DNA of 64,000 nt from UBA7398 sp964632545 (GTDB lineage: Bacteria; Actinomycetota; Actinomycetes; Nanopelagicales; Nanopelagicaceae). The translations under genes and the position numbers were made by a program. Shown here one piece after another: positions 25,777 through 33,651 of the stretch (positions are counted from its first letter, which is position 1; each line of letters starts with the position of its first letter). The stretch covers positions 1-64,000 of the forward strand of contig CAZWBQ010000005.1 of the NCBI GenBank assembly GCA_964632545.1, written 5' to 3'. Below the pieces are notes generated by a model, which ran no database searches, was not told the DNA's origin, and saw only the letters and a list, made by a program, of their open reading frames with translations.

Positions 25777-26672
25777 TGCAACAGATAATTAACGCACTTT
25801 TAATTGGAATTAGTAATGGATTTATTTATAGTTTGATGGCGCTTGCGCTTGTACTAGTTTGGCGATCAACTAGAGTGATTAATTTTGCACAAGCCGGCCA
25901 AGCGATTCTATCTACCTATGTTGCTTATGAAATAGTAACTAGAACTGATAATTTTATTTTAGCGTTCATCGGCGGCGTAATTGCTGGAGCGTTAGTTGGC
26001 GCATTAATTGAAATTCTATTGATGCGAACGCTCTTCAAACATGTAAGTGATGGTCCGGTCGCTGCGTTGGCACCAGTTATCGCATCGCTTGGATTATTAG
26101 GTTTGATTCGAAGTGTTATTGGAATGGTTTGGGGTAATGATCAAAAACCGTTCTTCCCACCAGTGTCACCTAATGGCTTTACTTTCGGCCATACAACCGT
26201 GCCATTTTCCCGCATGAATCTGCTGATAGTTGTTGGCGCTGCAACGGTCATGGTTATTTTTACGTTGATATTTCAAAAGAGCAATTTAGGACTTTCGCTT
26301 CGGGCTGCGGCATTCCAACCAGAAATTGCTCGATTAGCAGGAGTCAGAGTTGGTGCGATTCGCACAATCGGTTGGGTTTTCGCGGGAGCCGCTGGCGCAA
26401 TTGCTGGAATTCTAATTTCACCAAATGATGCGATAACTCCTTATTCTCTTGATTCACTATTGATATTTGGATTCGTCGCTGCCGTGATTGGTGGACTTGA
26501 AAGTTTGACTGGTGCTGTGGTTGGTGGATTAACTCTTGGAATTGGTCTCTCGTTCATCCTTACTTATATCGGTACATCACTTATTTTTCCAGCAACATTT
26601 GTCGTCTTAGCACTTGTGTTAATTATTCGACCACAAGGTTTATTCGGCAGCAAGGCGGCGCGAAATGCATAG
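25776..26672 (+). CDS. livH: Liv-type ABC transporter permease (LivH)
   Basis: This 298-residue permease has about eight hydrophobic segments and the LivH landmarks: SNGFIYSLMALALVLV near the N-terminus, VINFAQAGQA, and FGFVAAVIGGLESLTGAVVGG near the C-terminus, where the cytosolic loop contacts the ATPase. It would form a membrane heterodimer with LivM. It overlaps livF by one base and livM by 8 nt. Confidence 0.92.
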   Translation: MQQIINALLIGISNGFIYSLMALALVLVWRSTRVINFAQAGQAILSTYVAYEIVTRTDNFILAFIGGVIAGALVGALIEILLMRTLFKHVSDGPVAALAPVIASLGLLGLIRSVIGMVWGNDQKPFFPPVSPNGFTFGHTTVPFSRMNLLIVVGAATVMVIFTLIFQKSNLGLSLRAAAFQPEIARLAGVRVGAIRTIGWVFAGAAGAIAGILISPNDAITPYSLDSLLIFGFVAAVIGGLESLTGAVVGGLTLGIGLSFILTYIGTSLIFPATFVVLALVLIIRPQGLFGSKAARNA

Positions 26673-27633
26673 TTTGCGTCGACTATTCTTATTTATATTT
26701 TCAACATTAATTTTATTGGCGCTTTCGTTAAAAGTTGAAGAGCTGCGAGTTTATCAAGGCGCTCAAATTGCAATTTACGCGCTGGGTATTAGTTCAATAG
26801 TTTTGTTGACTGGATACTCAGGACAAGTTTCACTCGGTAACGGTGCTTTTATGGCAATTGGCGCGTACAGCGCAGCGCTTACTCAAATTCATTGGCATCT
26901 GCCGCTTTTCTTAACATTTGTTATCGGCACACTTTCTGCAGCACTTGCTGGTGCAATTTTGGGTGGCGGCGCGGCACGGTTATCTGGACCTTATTTAGCG
27001 GGAGCAACGCTTGCGCTAGCAGTTGGCTTACCTACACTTGCTAATCAATTTACAATTCTTAATGGTGAAACCGGTTTGGATTACACTGCGGGCACACCAC
27101 CTACATGGTTTGGCGAAAGCTTTACATTGTATAAATGGTTTTTTTGGATCGCTTTAGTAAATGTTTTGTTAATGATGTTCTTTCTTCGAAATATAACTTC
27201 AAGTAGATATGGCCGAACCTGGAAAGCGCTTCGCGGCAATCCAGTTGCAGCCCAACTTTCCGGCATCCAAGTTGGTAGATCTAAAGTCTTGGCTTTTACG
27301 ATTAGCGCCGGGGTGGCTGGGCTGGCAGGCACCCTTTTAGGGATGATTGGCTTCGTTGGCCCAACCGGATTCCAGCTTGGACTCTCGTTTGCGCTCGTTA
27401 CAGGCGCGGTTCTATCTGGCGTAACTAGCCTCGCAGGTAGCATGCTTGGGGCTGTAGTTCTGGTTGCGATTCCAGAGTTGGCCAGTGTCATTGCACATCG
27501 ACTTGGCGATACTGAACGCGTAACCTCGAATTTGCCGGGCTTTATGATGAGCTTGTTATTGATTTTGACGGTGCTATTTACCCCAAATGGCCCAGCAGAA
27601 CAGATCAGGAAACATAAAGCACGGAAGCAGTAA
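26665..27633 (+). CDS. livM: Liv-type ABC transporter permease (LivM)
   Basis: The 322-residue protein is the LivM partner. Family marks are LTGYSGQVSLGNGAFMAIGAYSA, SRYGRTWKALRGNPVAAQLSGI (EAA-like loop) and GPTGFQLGLSFALVTGAVLSG. About eight to ten membrane segments are visible. The reading frame overlaps livH by 8 nt. A 22-nt gap with a purine-rich GAAAGGA site precedes the binding protein. Confidence 0.92.
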   Translation: MHSLRRLFLFIFSTLILLALSLKVEELRVYQGAQIAIYALGISSIVLLTGYSGQVSLGNGAFMAIGAYSAALTQIHWHLPLFLTFVIGTLSAALAGAILGGGAARLSGPYLAGATLALAVGLPTLANQFTILNGETGLDYTAGTPPTWFGESFTLYKWFFWIALVNVLLMMFFLRNITSSRYGRTWKALRGNPVAAQLSGIQVGRSKVLAFTISAGVAGLAGTLLGMIGFVGPTGFQLGLSFALVTGAVLSGVTSLAGSMLGAVVLVAIPELASVIAHRLGDTERVTSNLPGFMMSLLLILTVLFTPNGPAEQIRKHKARKQ

Positions 27634-27655
27634 ATCCCTCGATGAAAGGAAATAC

Positions 27656-28960
27656 ATGATCGGTTCAAAACGCAAAGGGTTCGGTGTAGTCACAACCGTA
27701 GCCATTGCAACCAGCGCACTGCTGATATCTGCGATTCCGGCGCATGCCGAAGTTGGAGTAAGTAGCAGCGAAATTAAACTCGGAATTACTGTTCCGCAAA
27801 CTGGCCCAGCGGCAACTGGATATAACAAAGTTGCGCCAGCCATGAAAGCATATTTCGCGTATGTAAATGCTAATGGTGGCGTAAATGGCCGCAAGATTAA
27901 CTTGATCATTAAAGATGACAAGTACATTCCACAAGAAGCCATTAACATGACCAACGAATTAATTTTGAAAGATAAAGTAATGGCAATCGTTGGCGCGCTC
28001 GGAACCGCAAATAATTTAGCGGTTGCAAGCAAAGTACAGATTGCTAGCCGCGGCGTACCAAGCCTCTTTGTAAATACTGGATATAGCGGGTTTGCGGATA
28101 AGAAGAAATTCCCAACAACTTTCGCACTATTTCCTTCATATGCAATGGAAGCAAAAGCCATCGCAACTTATGTGAAAGAAAACCTGCCAACTGCAAAAAC
28201 TTGCGTACTGCTCCAGAACGATGATTTTGGTGCCGATGCTGCTGCTGGATTCAAAACTGGTGGATTAACTTTTACAGAAACTGTTAAGTATGTTTCCGGT
28301 ACCCAGAGCTCAGCAACTGGACAAACTTGGGTCGGAAAATTTGCCGCTGCTAAGTGTGAAGTTGTAGTGCTATTCGGTGTAGGTACCGCTAACGCAATCG
28401 CACTCGGCGTTGCCGCTGCTGGTGGCTACAAGCCACAATGGATCCTTGGTTCAGTTGGTTCGGATGTCACAACTATCAAAGCCACGCTAAATAATCCACA
28501 AGCTACTGCGCTTATGAATGGCGCCATTGGTGCTTCATGGGCTCCAGATTCAGCTGATTTGACGGATGAATATGTAAAGCAATTCCGGGAAATCAACACT
28601 ACTTATAACGCTGGCGCAGTCTTCGATAACAACGTAATGGTTGGTATGAGCGAAGGACTATTAATCGTGCAAGCACTTCGTGCAGCTGGTACAAATCCAA
28701 CTCGTAAATCGCTGATTGCAGCGATTGAAAGTAAGGGATCAACCTTTGCTACAGCTGGTTATTCAGCTCTTGGATACTCAGCAACAAGCCACGTTGGCCA
28801 AACTGGATTCTGGTTTGGTAAGTACAACCTCGCTGGCGAACTTAAGTCAGTAGATGGTAAGTACACCATGTACACAACCGATTCAGCAGCTGGTCCAGTT
28901 GTAAAAGCTGAACAGAAGCGTCTGCCAATGCCAGCGAAAGGATTACCAAGTAACTCATGA
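27656..28960 (+). CDS. Liv-type ABC transporter substrate-binding protein
   Basis: This 434-residue periplasmic-binding protein is of the Leu/Ile/Val-amide (type I) family. The ATG at 27656 gives a clean Sec signal: KRKG, a hydrophobic core, and a probable cleavage after AHA near residue 31. There is no lipobox. The mature part begins VSSSEIKLGITVPQTGPAA, typical for the class. It lies last among transporter genes, and its stop overlaps a secreted hydrolase by 4 nt. The substrate is unknown. Confidence 0.88.
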   Translation: MIGSKRKGFGVVTTVAIATSALLISAIPAHAEVGVSSSEIKLGITVPQTGPAATGYNKVAPAMKAYFAYVNANGGVNGRKINLIIKDDKYIPQEAINMTNELILKDKVMAIVGALGTANNLAVASKVQIASRGVPSLFVNTGYSGFADKKKFPTTFALFPSYAMEAKAIATYVKENLPTAKTCVLLQNDDFGADAAAGFKTGGLTFTETVKYVSGTQSSATGQTWVGKFAAAKCEVVVLFGVGTANAIALGVAAAGGYKPQWILGSVGSDVTTIKATLNNPQATALMNGAIGASWAPDSADLTDEYVKQFREINTTYNAGAVFDNNVMVGMSEGLLIVQALRAAGTNPTRKSLIAAIESKGSTFATAGYSALGYSATSHVGQTGFWFGKYNLAGELKSVDGKYTMYTTDSAAGPVVKAEQKRLPMPAKGLPSNS

Positions 28961-30648
28961 AAAATCTAATGAGCAAGAAAAATAAAGTCATTGCCTTCTT
29001 GGCATCAACATCGCTAGTAACTATGACAATGGTTGCGCTCCCAAGTGCAGCACATGCCGCAGATCCAACTTGTACAAACCTTGTTGTTATCACGCAATGC
29101 GTTGGTGCAACATCTGATGGCGCACCGTATGTTGTACAAGTTCCAGCAAAATTTACTGGAACGCTATTTCTATTTTCACACGGATACCGTCACTTTGTTG
29201 ACATTCCTGCCGGAATTCCACTTGTTGGCGGCTACACCGTAACTAACACACCACAACCAGCTCCTGGTCGTACCGTGGCCGAAATTACTCAGGTTGCAAC
29301 ATCCATGCTTGGTAAGGGATATGCAGTTGCGGGTTCTGGCTTTGCTCGTCAAGGTTGGAACGTTGATAGCGGTTTAAAGACCAACGTCGAGTTAATTGGA
29401 ATCATCAAAAAGCAGTTTCCAAAAGTTACCAAGGTTGTTGCTTGGGGCGAATCACTTGGTGGATTTATTACCCAAGCGCTCGCTGAAAAGTATCCAACCC
29501 TGGTAAACGCCGCTGCGCCGCTATGTATGGCAGCTGGATCTGTTGAAGCTGAATTAACAATGGCTGGCGATGCGATTTGGGGCTTGAAGACTTTCTTCGA
29601 TCCAACAATTGTGGGCAGTAATTACGCAGCTGGTGCTGCCGGTTATGCGCAAGCAATGGGCGATATCGTAAAAGTTCTTACAGTATTAGGAACTTTGCAA
29701 GCTGCAATTGCTGCAAACCCAACTGCACCTGCATGGCCAGCAACTTCAAAAGTGCCGGACTCAATTAAGGCAATTCCATCTCGCTCCGCACTTGTATTAG
29801 TCGGCGTGATGTCTGGAATTCCAACTCAGAGTTCCCACTTTGATAACTCAACTGGTCCTGGCGACCCAACATCGTCTGCCGCTGCAGCATCTGCTTATGT
29901 TTCATTTGCAGCTGCAATTTCGCCAGCGCTCGGTACTCTAGAAAATATTGCTACCTCAGCAATTTTAGGCATCATGGCAACTTACGATGTTGAATTGCAA
30001 ACTGGCGGCACAGTATTTGATAACACAAAGACTGATTACGCGGCTCGTTTAGGTAGCGATCTTTATACCTATGGCTCTGCGCTAAGCGGTCTTGATGCAG
30101 CAAGTGGAATGTTGGCTTACTTAAGCCCACTTAATCCAGCTGCACCACGTGTAACAGGTAACGCAAAAGCAATTGAAAAGTTGCACGCCCTGGTATCACA
30201 TACTGGAAAAATTAATGTGCCAACAATTGCATTAGGCGCGGTTGCAGATCCAGCAACTCCACTAGGCAACGTGCAATGGTTAGCAGATCGTGCTGCAGAA
30301 CAATTAACTGTTTCACGTGCTGCAGCTAAAGCTGCTTACTTAGCTGGTGGCACATATGTAAAGCCAACTAGCAACTTCATGGCGATTTTGCAGAAGACTC
30401 CTGCCAAGTACTCAAAGTACTCGGCTACTGGATCTCCTGATACAACGCCTGCTGCTGCAAATGGCACAACACATTGCAACACCACACCTGCTCAGAATTT
30501 AGCAATTGCAGATTTAGCTTATGCAGCTGCTAATACTGGACAACTAGTTGTTGGCGGAAAGTTGCTTACAACTCTCCGTAAAGCTGGCGGTCTTTCATAC
30601 GACCCTGGCTTCAAAGCGCCACTACTTAAGTTCTATAACCAAGGTTAA
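28957..30648 (+). CDS. Secreted alpha/beta hydrolase, end of the Liv operon
   Basis: This 563-residue protein begins with a Sec signal peptide (cleavage probably after AHA, about residue 34) and has an alpha/beta-hydrolase core: FSHGYR (oxyanion loop, about 74-79) and the nucleophile elbow GESLGG with Ser166. A likely catalytic Asp is in GAVADPATP, and a candidate His lies in TTHCN near the C-terminus. Its first codons overlap the binding-protein stop. It may hydrolyse an ester or amide outside the membrane to release the transporter's substrate (inference). The exact family and substrate were not recognised. Confidence 0.78.
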   Translation: MKNLMSKKNKVIAFLASTSLVTMTMVALPSAAHAADPTCTNLVVITQCVGATSDGAPYVVQVPAKFTGTLFLFSHGYRHFVDIPAGIPLVGGYTVTNTPQPAPGRTVAEITQVATSMLGKGYAVAGSGFARQGWNVDSGLKTNVELIGIIKKQFPKVTKVVAWGESLGGFITQALAEKYPTLVNAAAPLCMAAGSVEAELTMAGDAIWGLKTFFDPTIVGSNYAAGAAGYAQAMGDIVKVLTVLGTLQAAIAANPTAPAWPATSKVPDSIKAIPSRSALVLVGVMSGIPTQSSHFDNSTGPGDPTSSAAAASAYVSFAAAISPALGTLENIATSAILGIMATYDVELQTGGTVFDNTKTDYAARLGSDLYTYGSALSGLDAASGMLAYLSPLNPAAPRVTGNAKAIEKLHALVSHTGKINVPTIALGAVADPATPLGNVQWLADRAAEQLTVSRAAAKAAYLAGGTYVKPTSNFMAILQKTPAKYSKYSATGSPDTTPAAANGTTHCNTTPAQNLAIADLAYAAANTGQLVVGGKLLTTLRKAGGLSYDPGFKAPLLKFYNQG

Positions 30649-30671
30649 TAGAACTTAATCGAACCGATCAT

Positions 30672-30708
30672 GTGAAGGGGCCTAGGAAACTAGGCCCCTT
30701 CACTATTT
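30672..30708 (+). terminator. Terminator-like hairpin after the Liv/hydrolase operon
   Basis: GTGAAGGGGCCTAG and CTAGGCCCCTTCAC form a perfect 14-bp stem closed by a GAAA tetraloop (30672-30703). Only TATTT follows, so the U-tract is poor, but the stem is very strong. It lies 23 nt after the hydrolase stop and directly before the tsaE promoter motif, so it insulates the two operons. Confidence 0.75.
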
Positions 30709-30711
30709 GGG

Positions 30712-30717
30712 TAACCT
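30712..30717 (+). promoter_or_regulatory. -10 element for leaderless tsaE
   Basis: TAACCT fits the actinobacterial TANNNT -10 and ends 6 nt before the GTG at 30724. There is no ribosome-binding site between them. Transcription would therefore start at or next to the start codon. No good -35 element is visible. Confidence 0.5.
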
Positions 30718-30723
30718 TCGCAA

Positions 30724-31170
30724 GTGATTGAGATTTCCTCTCCTGCGGCAATGCGCGAATTTGGCGCATCACTTGGAGCGCAATTGCGTGCCGGTGATTT
30801 AATAGTTTTACAAGGGCCACTTGGCGCTGGAAAGACCGCGCTAACTCAAGGAATTGGCAGCGCGTTAGGTTTTGATCAAATAACTTCACCAACTTTTGTA
30901 ATCTCGAGAGTTCATAACGGCGCACTTCCATTAATTCACGTAGACGCTTATCGCTTACTTGGCAACGCAAATTCTGCTTTTGAGTTTGATGATCTAGATT
31001 TAGCAACCCAACGCGAAAGCGCCGTCACCGTTATTGAATGGGGCGCTGAAGTAGCGCTGCGATTAGGCGAAGATTATTTACTTCTCGATATTACATACGG
31101 CAATAGCGATGATGCACGAACTATCAAAATATCTAAATTTGGCGCTCGTTGGAATGAAGTAAAGCTATGA
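30724..31170 (+). CDS. tsaE: tRNA threonylcarbamoyladenosine biosynthesis ATPase TsaE
   Basis: TsaE is the ATPase that resets the TsaBD complex in t6A37 synthesis. The 148-residue protein has Walker A GPLGAGKTA, ITSPTFVI and the HVDAYRL block, ending with the EWGAE motif. The start is GTG 30724, the only start codon consistent with the family N-terminus. It overlaps tsaB by 4 nt, and all t6A partners except TsaC follow in one operon. Confidence 0.95.
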   Translation: MIEISSPAAMREFGASLGAQLRAGDLIVLQGPLGAGKTALTQGIGSALGFDQITSPTFVISRVHNGALPLIHVDAYRLLGNANSAFEFDDLDLATQRESAVTVIEWGAEVALRLGEDYLLLDITYGNSDDARTIKISKFGARWNEVKL

Positions 31171-31736
31171 GCGCATTAGTTATAGATACTGCGACCGATA
31201 GAACTTCGGTAGGAATTTTTAAAGATGGCGTTGAAGTTTTTTACGCTTTTCATGATGGCGCAATGGCCCATGGCGAAGCGCTCCCGAAGTTAGTTTCGGA
31301 TGGTTTAAAAACAGAGCTAAATATTTCGCAAGTAATTGTCGGAATGGGGCCAGGTCCGTTCACGGGACTTCGAGTCGGTATTGTTTTTGCGCAGACTTTT
31401 GCAACCGCAAGAAATATTCCTTGGGTAGGAGTTTCTACACTTGATGCAATTGCGCTTGGTATTAGAGAGAATGAATTTATTGTGGCCTCCAATGCGCGTC
31501 GAAAAGAGATTTACTGGGCTAAGTACTTAAATGGCGTAAGAACAATTGGACCATTAGTTGCAAAACCAGAAGCGCTTACAGAATATCGTGAGCCAAAATT
31601 TGGATTTGGGTTTACTAGCGAACTTTCACCGCACCCCAAAGATTTACTTAAACTCTCCAGTGAAATTAAAAATCATCATTTAGAGCCAATGTATTTGCGA
31701 AACCCAGATGCAGTTCCAACGATAGAGCGCAAATGA
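31167..31736 (+). CDS. tsaB: tRNA threonylcarbamoyladenosine biosynthesis protein TsaB
   Basis: TsaB is the inactive ASKHA-fold partner of TsaD. The 189-residue protein begins MSALVIDTATDRTSVGI and has the GMGPGPFTGLRVGI block. It is shorter than the roughly 230-residue E. coli form, with a trimmed C-terminus. It overlaps tsaE and rimI by 4 nt each, so translation of the t6A genes is coupled. Confidence 0.93.
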   Translation: MSALVIDTATDRTSVGIFKDGVEVFYAFHDGAMAHGEALPKLVSDGLKTELNISQVIVGMGPGPFTGLRVGIVFAQTFATARNIPWVGVSTLDAIALGIRENEFIVASNARRKEIYWAKYLNGVRTIGPLVAKPEALTEYREPKFGFGFTSELSPHPKDLLKLSSEIKNHHLEPMYLRNPDAVPTIERK

Positions 31737-32188
31737 TTACATATCGTGAGATGGTGATTTTTGATTTAGGAGCAGTGCAAGCAATGGAGCGCGCGGTTTA
31801 TCCTGACGATGCTTGGTCGTTAGCGCAATTTAAAGAGGAGTTAGCTGGAGCGCCGCGGAATCGTTTCTATATCGTTGCATGCGAAGGCCAAGAGATTGTC
31901 GGCTACGCGGGTATCGCGATTACTCAAGACGTTGCCGATATTCATACGCTGACGGTCGAACCTAATTATCGTCGCCGCGGAATCGGAAAAGAGTTGCTCC
32001 ATCAGATTGAAGATTGGGCGATCAACCGTGGCGCGCTATCTCTGATGCTTGAAATGCGGGTAGGTAATAGCCAAGCGCAACCGCTTTATGAAGCAGCTGG
32101 ATATCAAGCAATTTCAGAGCGAAAGCATTATTACGGCACTGGAGTTCATGCCATCATCATGAAGAAATTGGTGCCAGATGAAAAGTGA
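31733..32188 (+). CDS. rimI: GNAT acetyltransferase, RimI-type
   Basis: This is a 151-residue GNAT-fold enzyme that in E. coli acetylates the N-terminal Ala of S18. The acetyl-CoA loop is VEPNYRRRGIGKELL, followed by LEMRVGNSQAQPLYEAAGY and the RKHYYG end, typical of RimI. Position between tsaB and tsaD is conserved in actinobacteria, where it is sometimes fused to tsaD; here the frames overlap by 11 nt but are separate. Confidence 0.92.
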   Translation: MITYREMVIFDLGAVQAMERAVYPDDAWSLAQFKEELAGAPRNRFYIVACEGQEIVGYAGIAITQDVADIHTLTVEPNYRRRGIGKELLHQIEDWAINRGALSLMLEMRVGNSQAQPLYEAAGYQAISERKHYYGTGVHAIIMKKLVPDEK

Positions 32189-33215
32189 GCCGCTGATATT
32201 AGGAATTGAAACTTCTTGTGATGAGACCGCTGTCGGAATTGTGCGCGGTCGAACGCTATTAGCAAATGTAATTTCTTCTAGCGTGGAAGAACATGCCCGA
32301 TTTGGTGGCGTAGTTCCAGAAGTTGCATCTCGTGCACATTTAGAAGCGATGCAACCTGCAATTGCACAAGCGCTAAAAGAAAGTGGGATTGCGTTAACTG
32401 ATATTGATGCAGTAGCGGTAACGGCAGGTCCAGGTTTAATTGGGGCACTTCTTGTTGGCGTATCTGCAGCTTCCGCGCTAGCGCTTGCGTTAGATAAACC
32501 GCTATTCGGTGTTAATCATTTGGCATCACATGTTGCAGTCGATGTATTAACACATTCCAAACCATTGCAACCAACAATTGCACTCTTAGTTAGCGGTGGC
32601 CATTCATCGCTTTTAAAAATTGCAGATATAACCGGTGGTATAACTTCACTTGGTCAAACCATGGATGATGCCGCTGGTGAAGCATTTGATAAAATTGCGC
32701 GGGTGCTTGGTTTAGGTTTTCCAGGAGGCCCACTAATTGATAGCGATGCAAAAGCTGGTGATCGAAAAGCGATTACGTTCCCACGCGGTTTAACGCAAGC
32801 ACCTGAAATGTTGACCCATCCCTTTGATTTTTCATTCTCTGGTTTAAAAACAGCGGTAGCTAGATATGTTGCAGCAACGCCATCCGCAAAACGGGCTGAT
32901 ATTTCAGCTTCGTTCCAAGAAGCAGTTGTCGATGTATTAACCATGAAAGCAATCCGGGCATGCAAAGAGACCGGTATCGAATCTTTGGTAATTGCTGGCG
33001 GGGTAGCGGCCAATTCCAGGCTCCGCGAGTTAGCGGGCGAACGGTGCGCCGCCAATGGGATCGAACTTCGGACCCCACCACCTGCTTTATGTACCGATAA
33101 CGGCGCAATGGTGGCCGCTTTAGGCTCGCTAGCGATGAGTTCTGGCCGTAAGCCATCGGAGATCGGGATCGCCGCAGCTTCCGCGGTCTCCGTCAGCCAG
33201 GCGATCTGGGCGTAA
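32178..33215 (+). CDS. tsaD: tRNA N6-adenosine threonylcarbamoyltransferase TsaD
   Basis: TsaD transfers the threonylcarbamoyl group to A37 of ANN-decoding tRNAs. The 345-residue protein contains LGIETSCDETAVGI, the metal-binding HLASH motif (about residue 113), LVSGGHSSLL, and the C-terminal metal Asp in CTDNGAMVA. It overlaps rimI and closes the operon. A 140-nt region with the groES promoter follows. Confidence 0.97.
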   Translation: MKSEPLILGIETSCDETAVGIVRGRTLLANVISSSVEEHARFGGVVPEVASRAHLEAMQPAIAQALKESGIALTDIDAVAVTAGPGLIGALLVGVSAASALALALDKPLFGVNHLASHVAVDVLTHSKPLQPTIALLVSGGHSSLLKIADITGGITSLGQTMDDAAGEAFDKIARVLGLGFPGGPLIDSDAKAGDRKAITFPRGLTQAPEMLTHPFDFSFSGLKTAVARYVAATPSAKRADISASFQEAVVDVLTMKAIRACKETGIESLVIAGGVAANSRLRELAGERCAANGIELRTPPPALCTDNGAMVAALGSLAMSSGRKPSEIGIAAASAVSVSQAIWA

Positions 33216-33224
33216 ATCCTCAAA

Positions 33225-33253
33225 TTGACCCTACGGAATAACCATCATAGATT
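33225..33253 (+). promoter_or_regulatory. groES-groEL promoter
   Basis: TTGACC (33225-33230), a 17-bp spacer and TAGATT (33248-33253) form a near-ideal housekeeping promoter. It begins just after the tsaD stop. The start point would fall at about 33259-33261, on the first bases of the CIRCE element, so repressor binding would block initiation directly. Confidence 0.75.
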
Positions 33254-33258
33254 TGGCG

Positions 33259-33285
33259 TTAGCACTCTCAGGTCCACACTGCTAA
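33259..33285 (+). promoter_or_regulatory. CIRCE operator (HrcA binding site)
   Basis: TTAGCACTC, nine bases, then CACTGCTAA matches the CIRCE consensus TTAGCACTC-N9-GAGTGCTAA with a perfect left arm and 7 of 9 bases in the right arm. It lies 5 bp after the -10 box of the groES promoter and about 70 bp before groES. HrcA (not in this window) would repress groESL here in the absence of heat stress. Confidence 0.88.
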
Positions 33286-33355
33286 AGGGCAGGAATTCGG
33301 GCCGAGCATAAATTTCTCTAGGCAAACCTAGAAAAGAGATAAAAGGAGTACATCG

Positions 33356-33649
33356 ATGGCCATTGCCATTAAGCCACTTGAAGATCGTATCGTTGTAAAA
33401 ACTAACGATGCTGAACAAAAAACCGCTTCCGGTTTGGTAATTCCAGATACTGCACAAGAGAAGCCACAAGAAGGCACCGTTGTTGCAGTAGGACCAGGTC
33501 GTTTTGATGACGGCGTGCGCGTACCAATGGATATCAAAGTCGGCGATGTTGTTCTATACAGCAAATACGGCGGAACTGAAATCAAACATAGCGGCGAGGA
33601 ATATTTAGTTCTCTCAGCTCGCGACATTCTCGCAGTAATTGAGAAGTAG
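33356..33649 (+). CDS. groES: Co-chaperonin GroES
   Basis: GroES has 97 residues and caps the GroEL cavity. The conserved IKPLEDRIVVKTNDAEQKTASGLVIP mobile-loop region and the ILAVIE end are present. An AAAGGAG site (33341-33347) precedes the ATG. It is 2 nt from groEL, and the pair is driven by the promoter/CIRCE unit upstream. Confidence 0.98.
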   Translation: MAIAIKPLEDRIVVKTNDAEQKTASGLVIPDTAQEKPQEGTVVAVGPGRFDDGVRVPMDIKVGDVVLYSKYGGTEIKHSGEEYLVLSARDILAVIEK

Positions 33650-33651
33650 AA

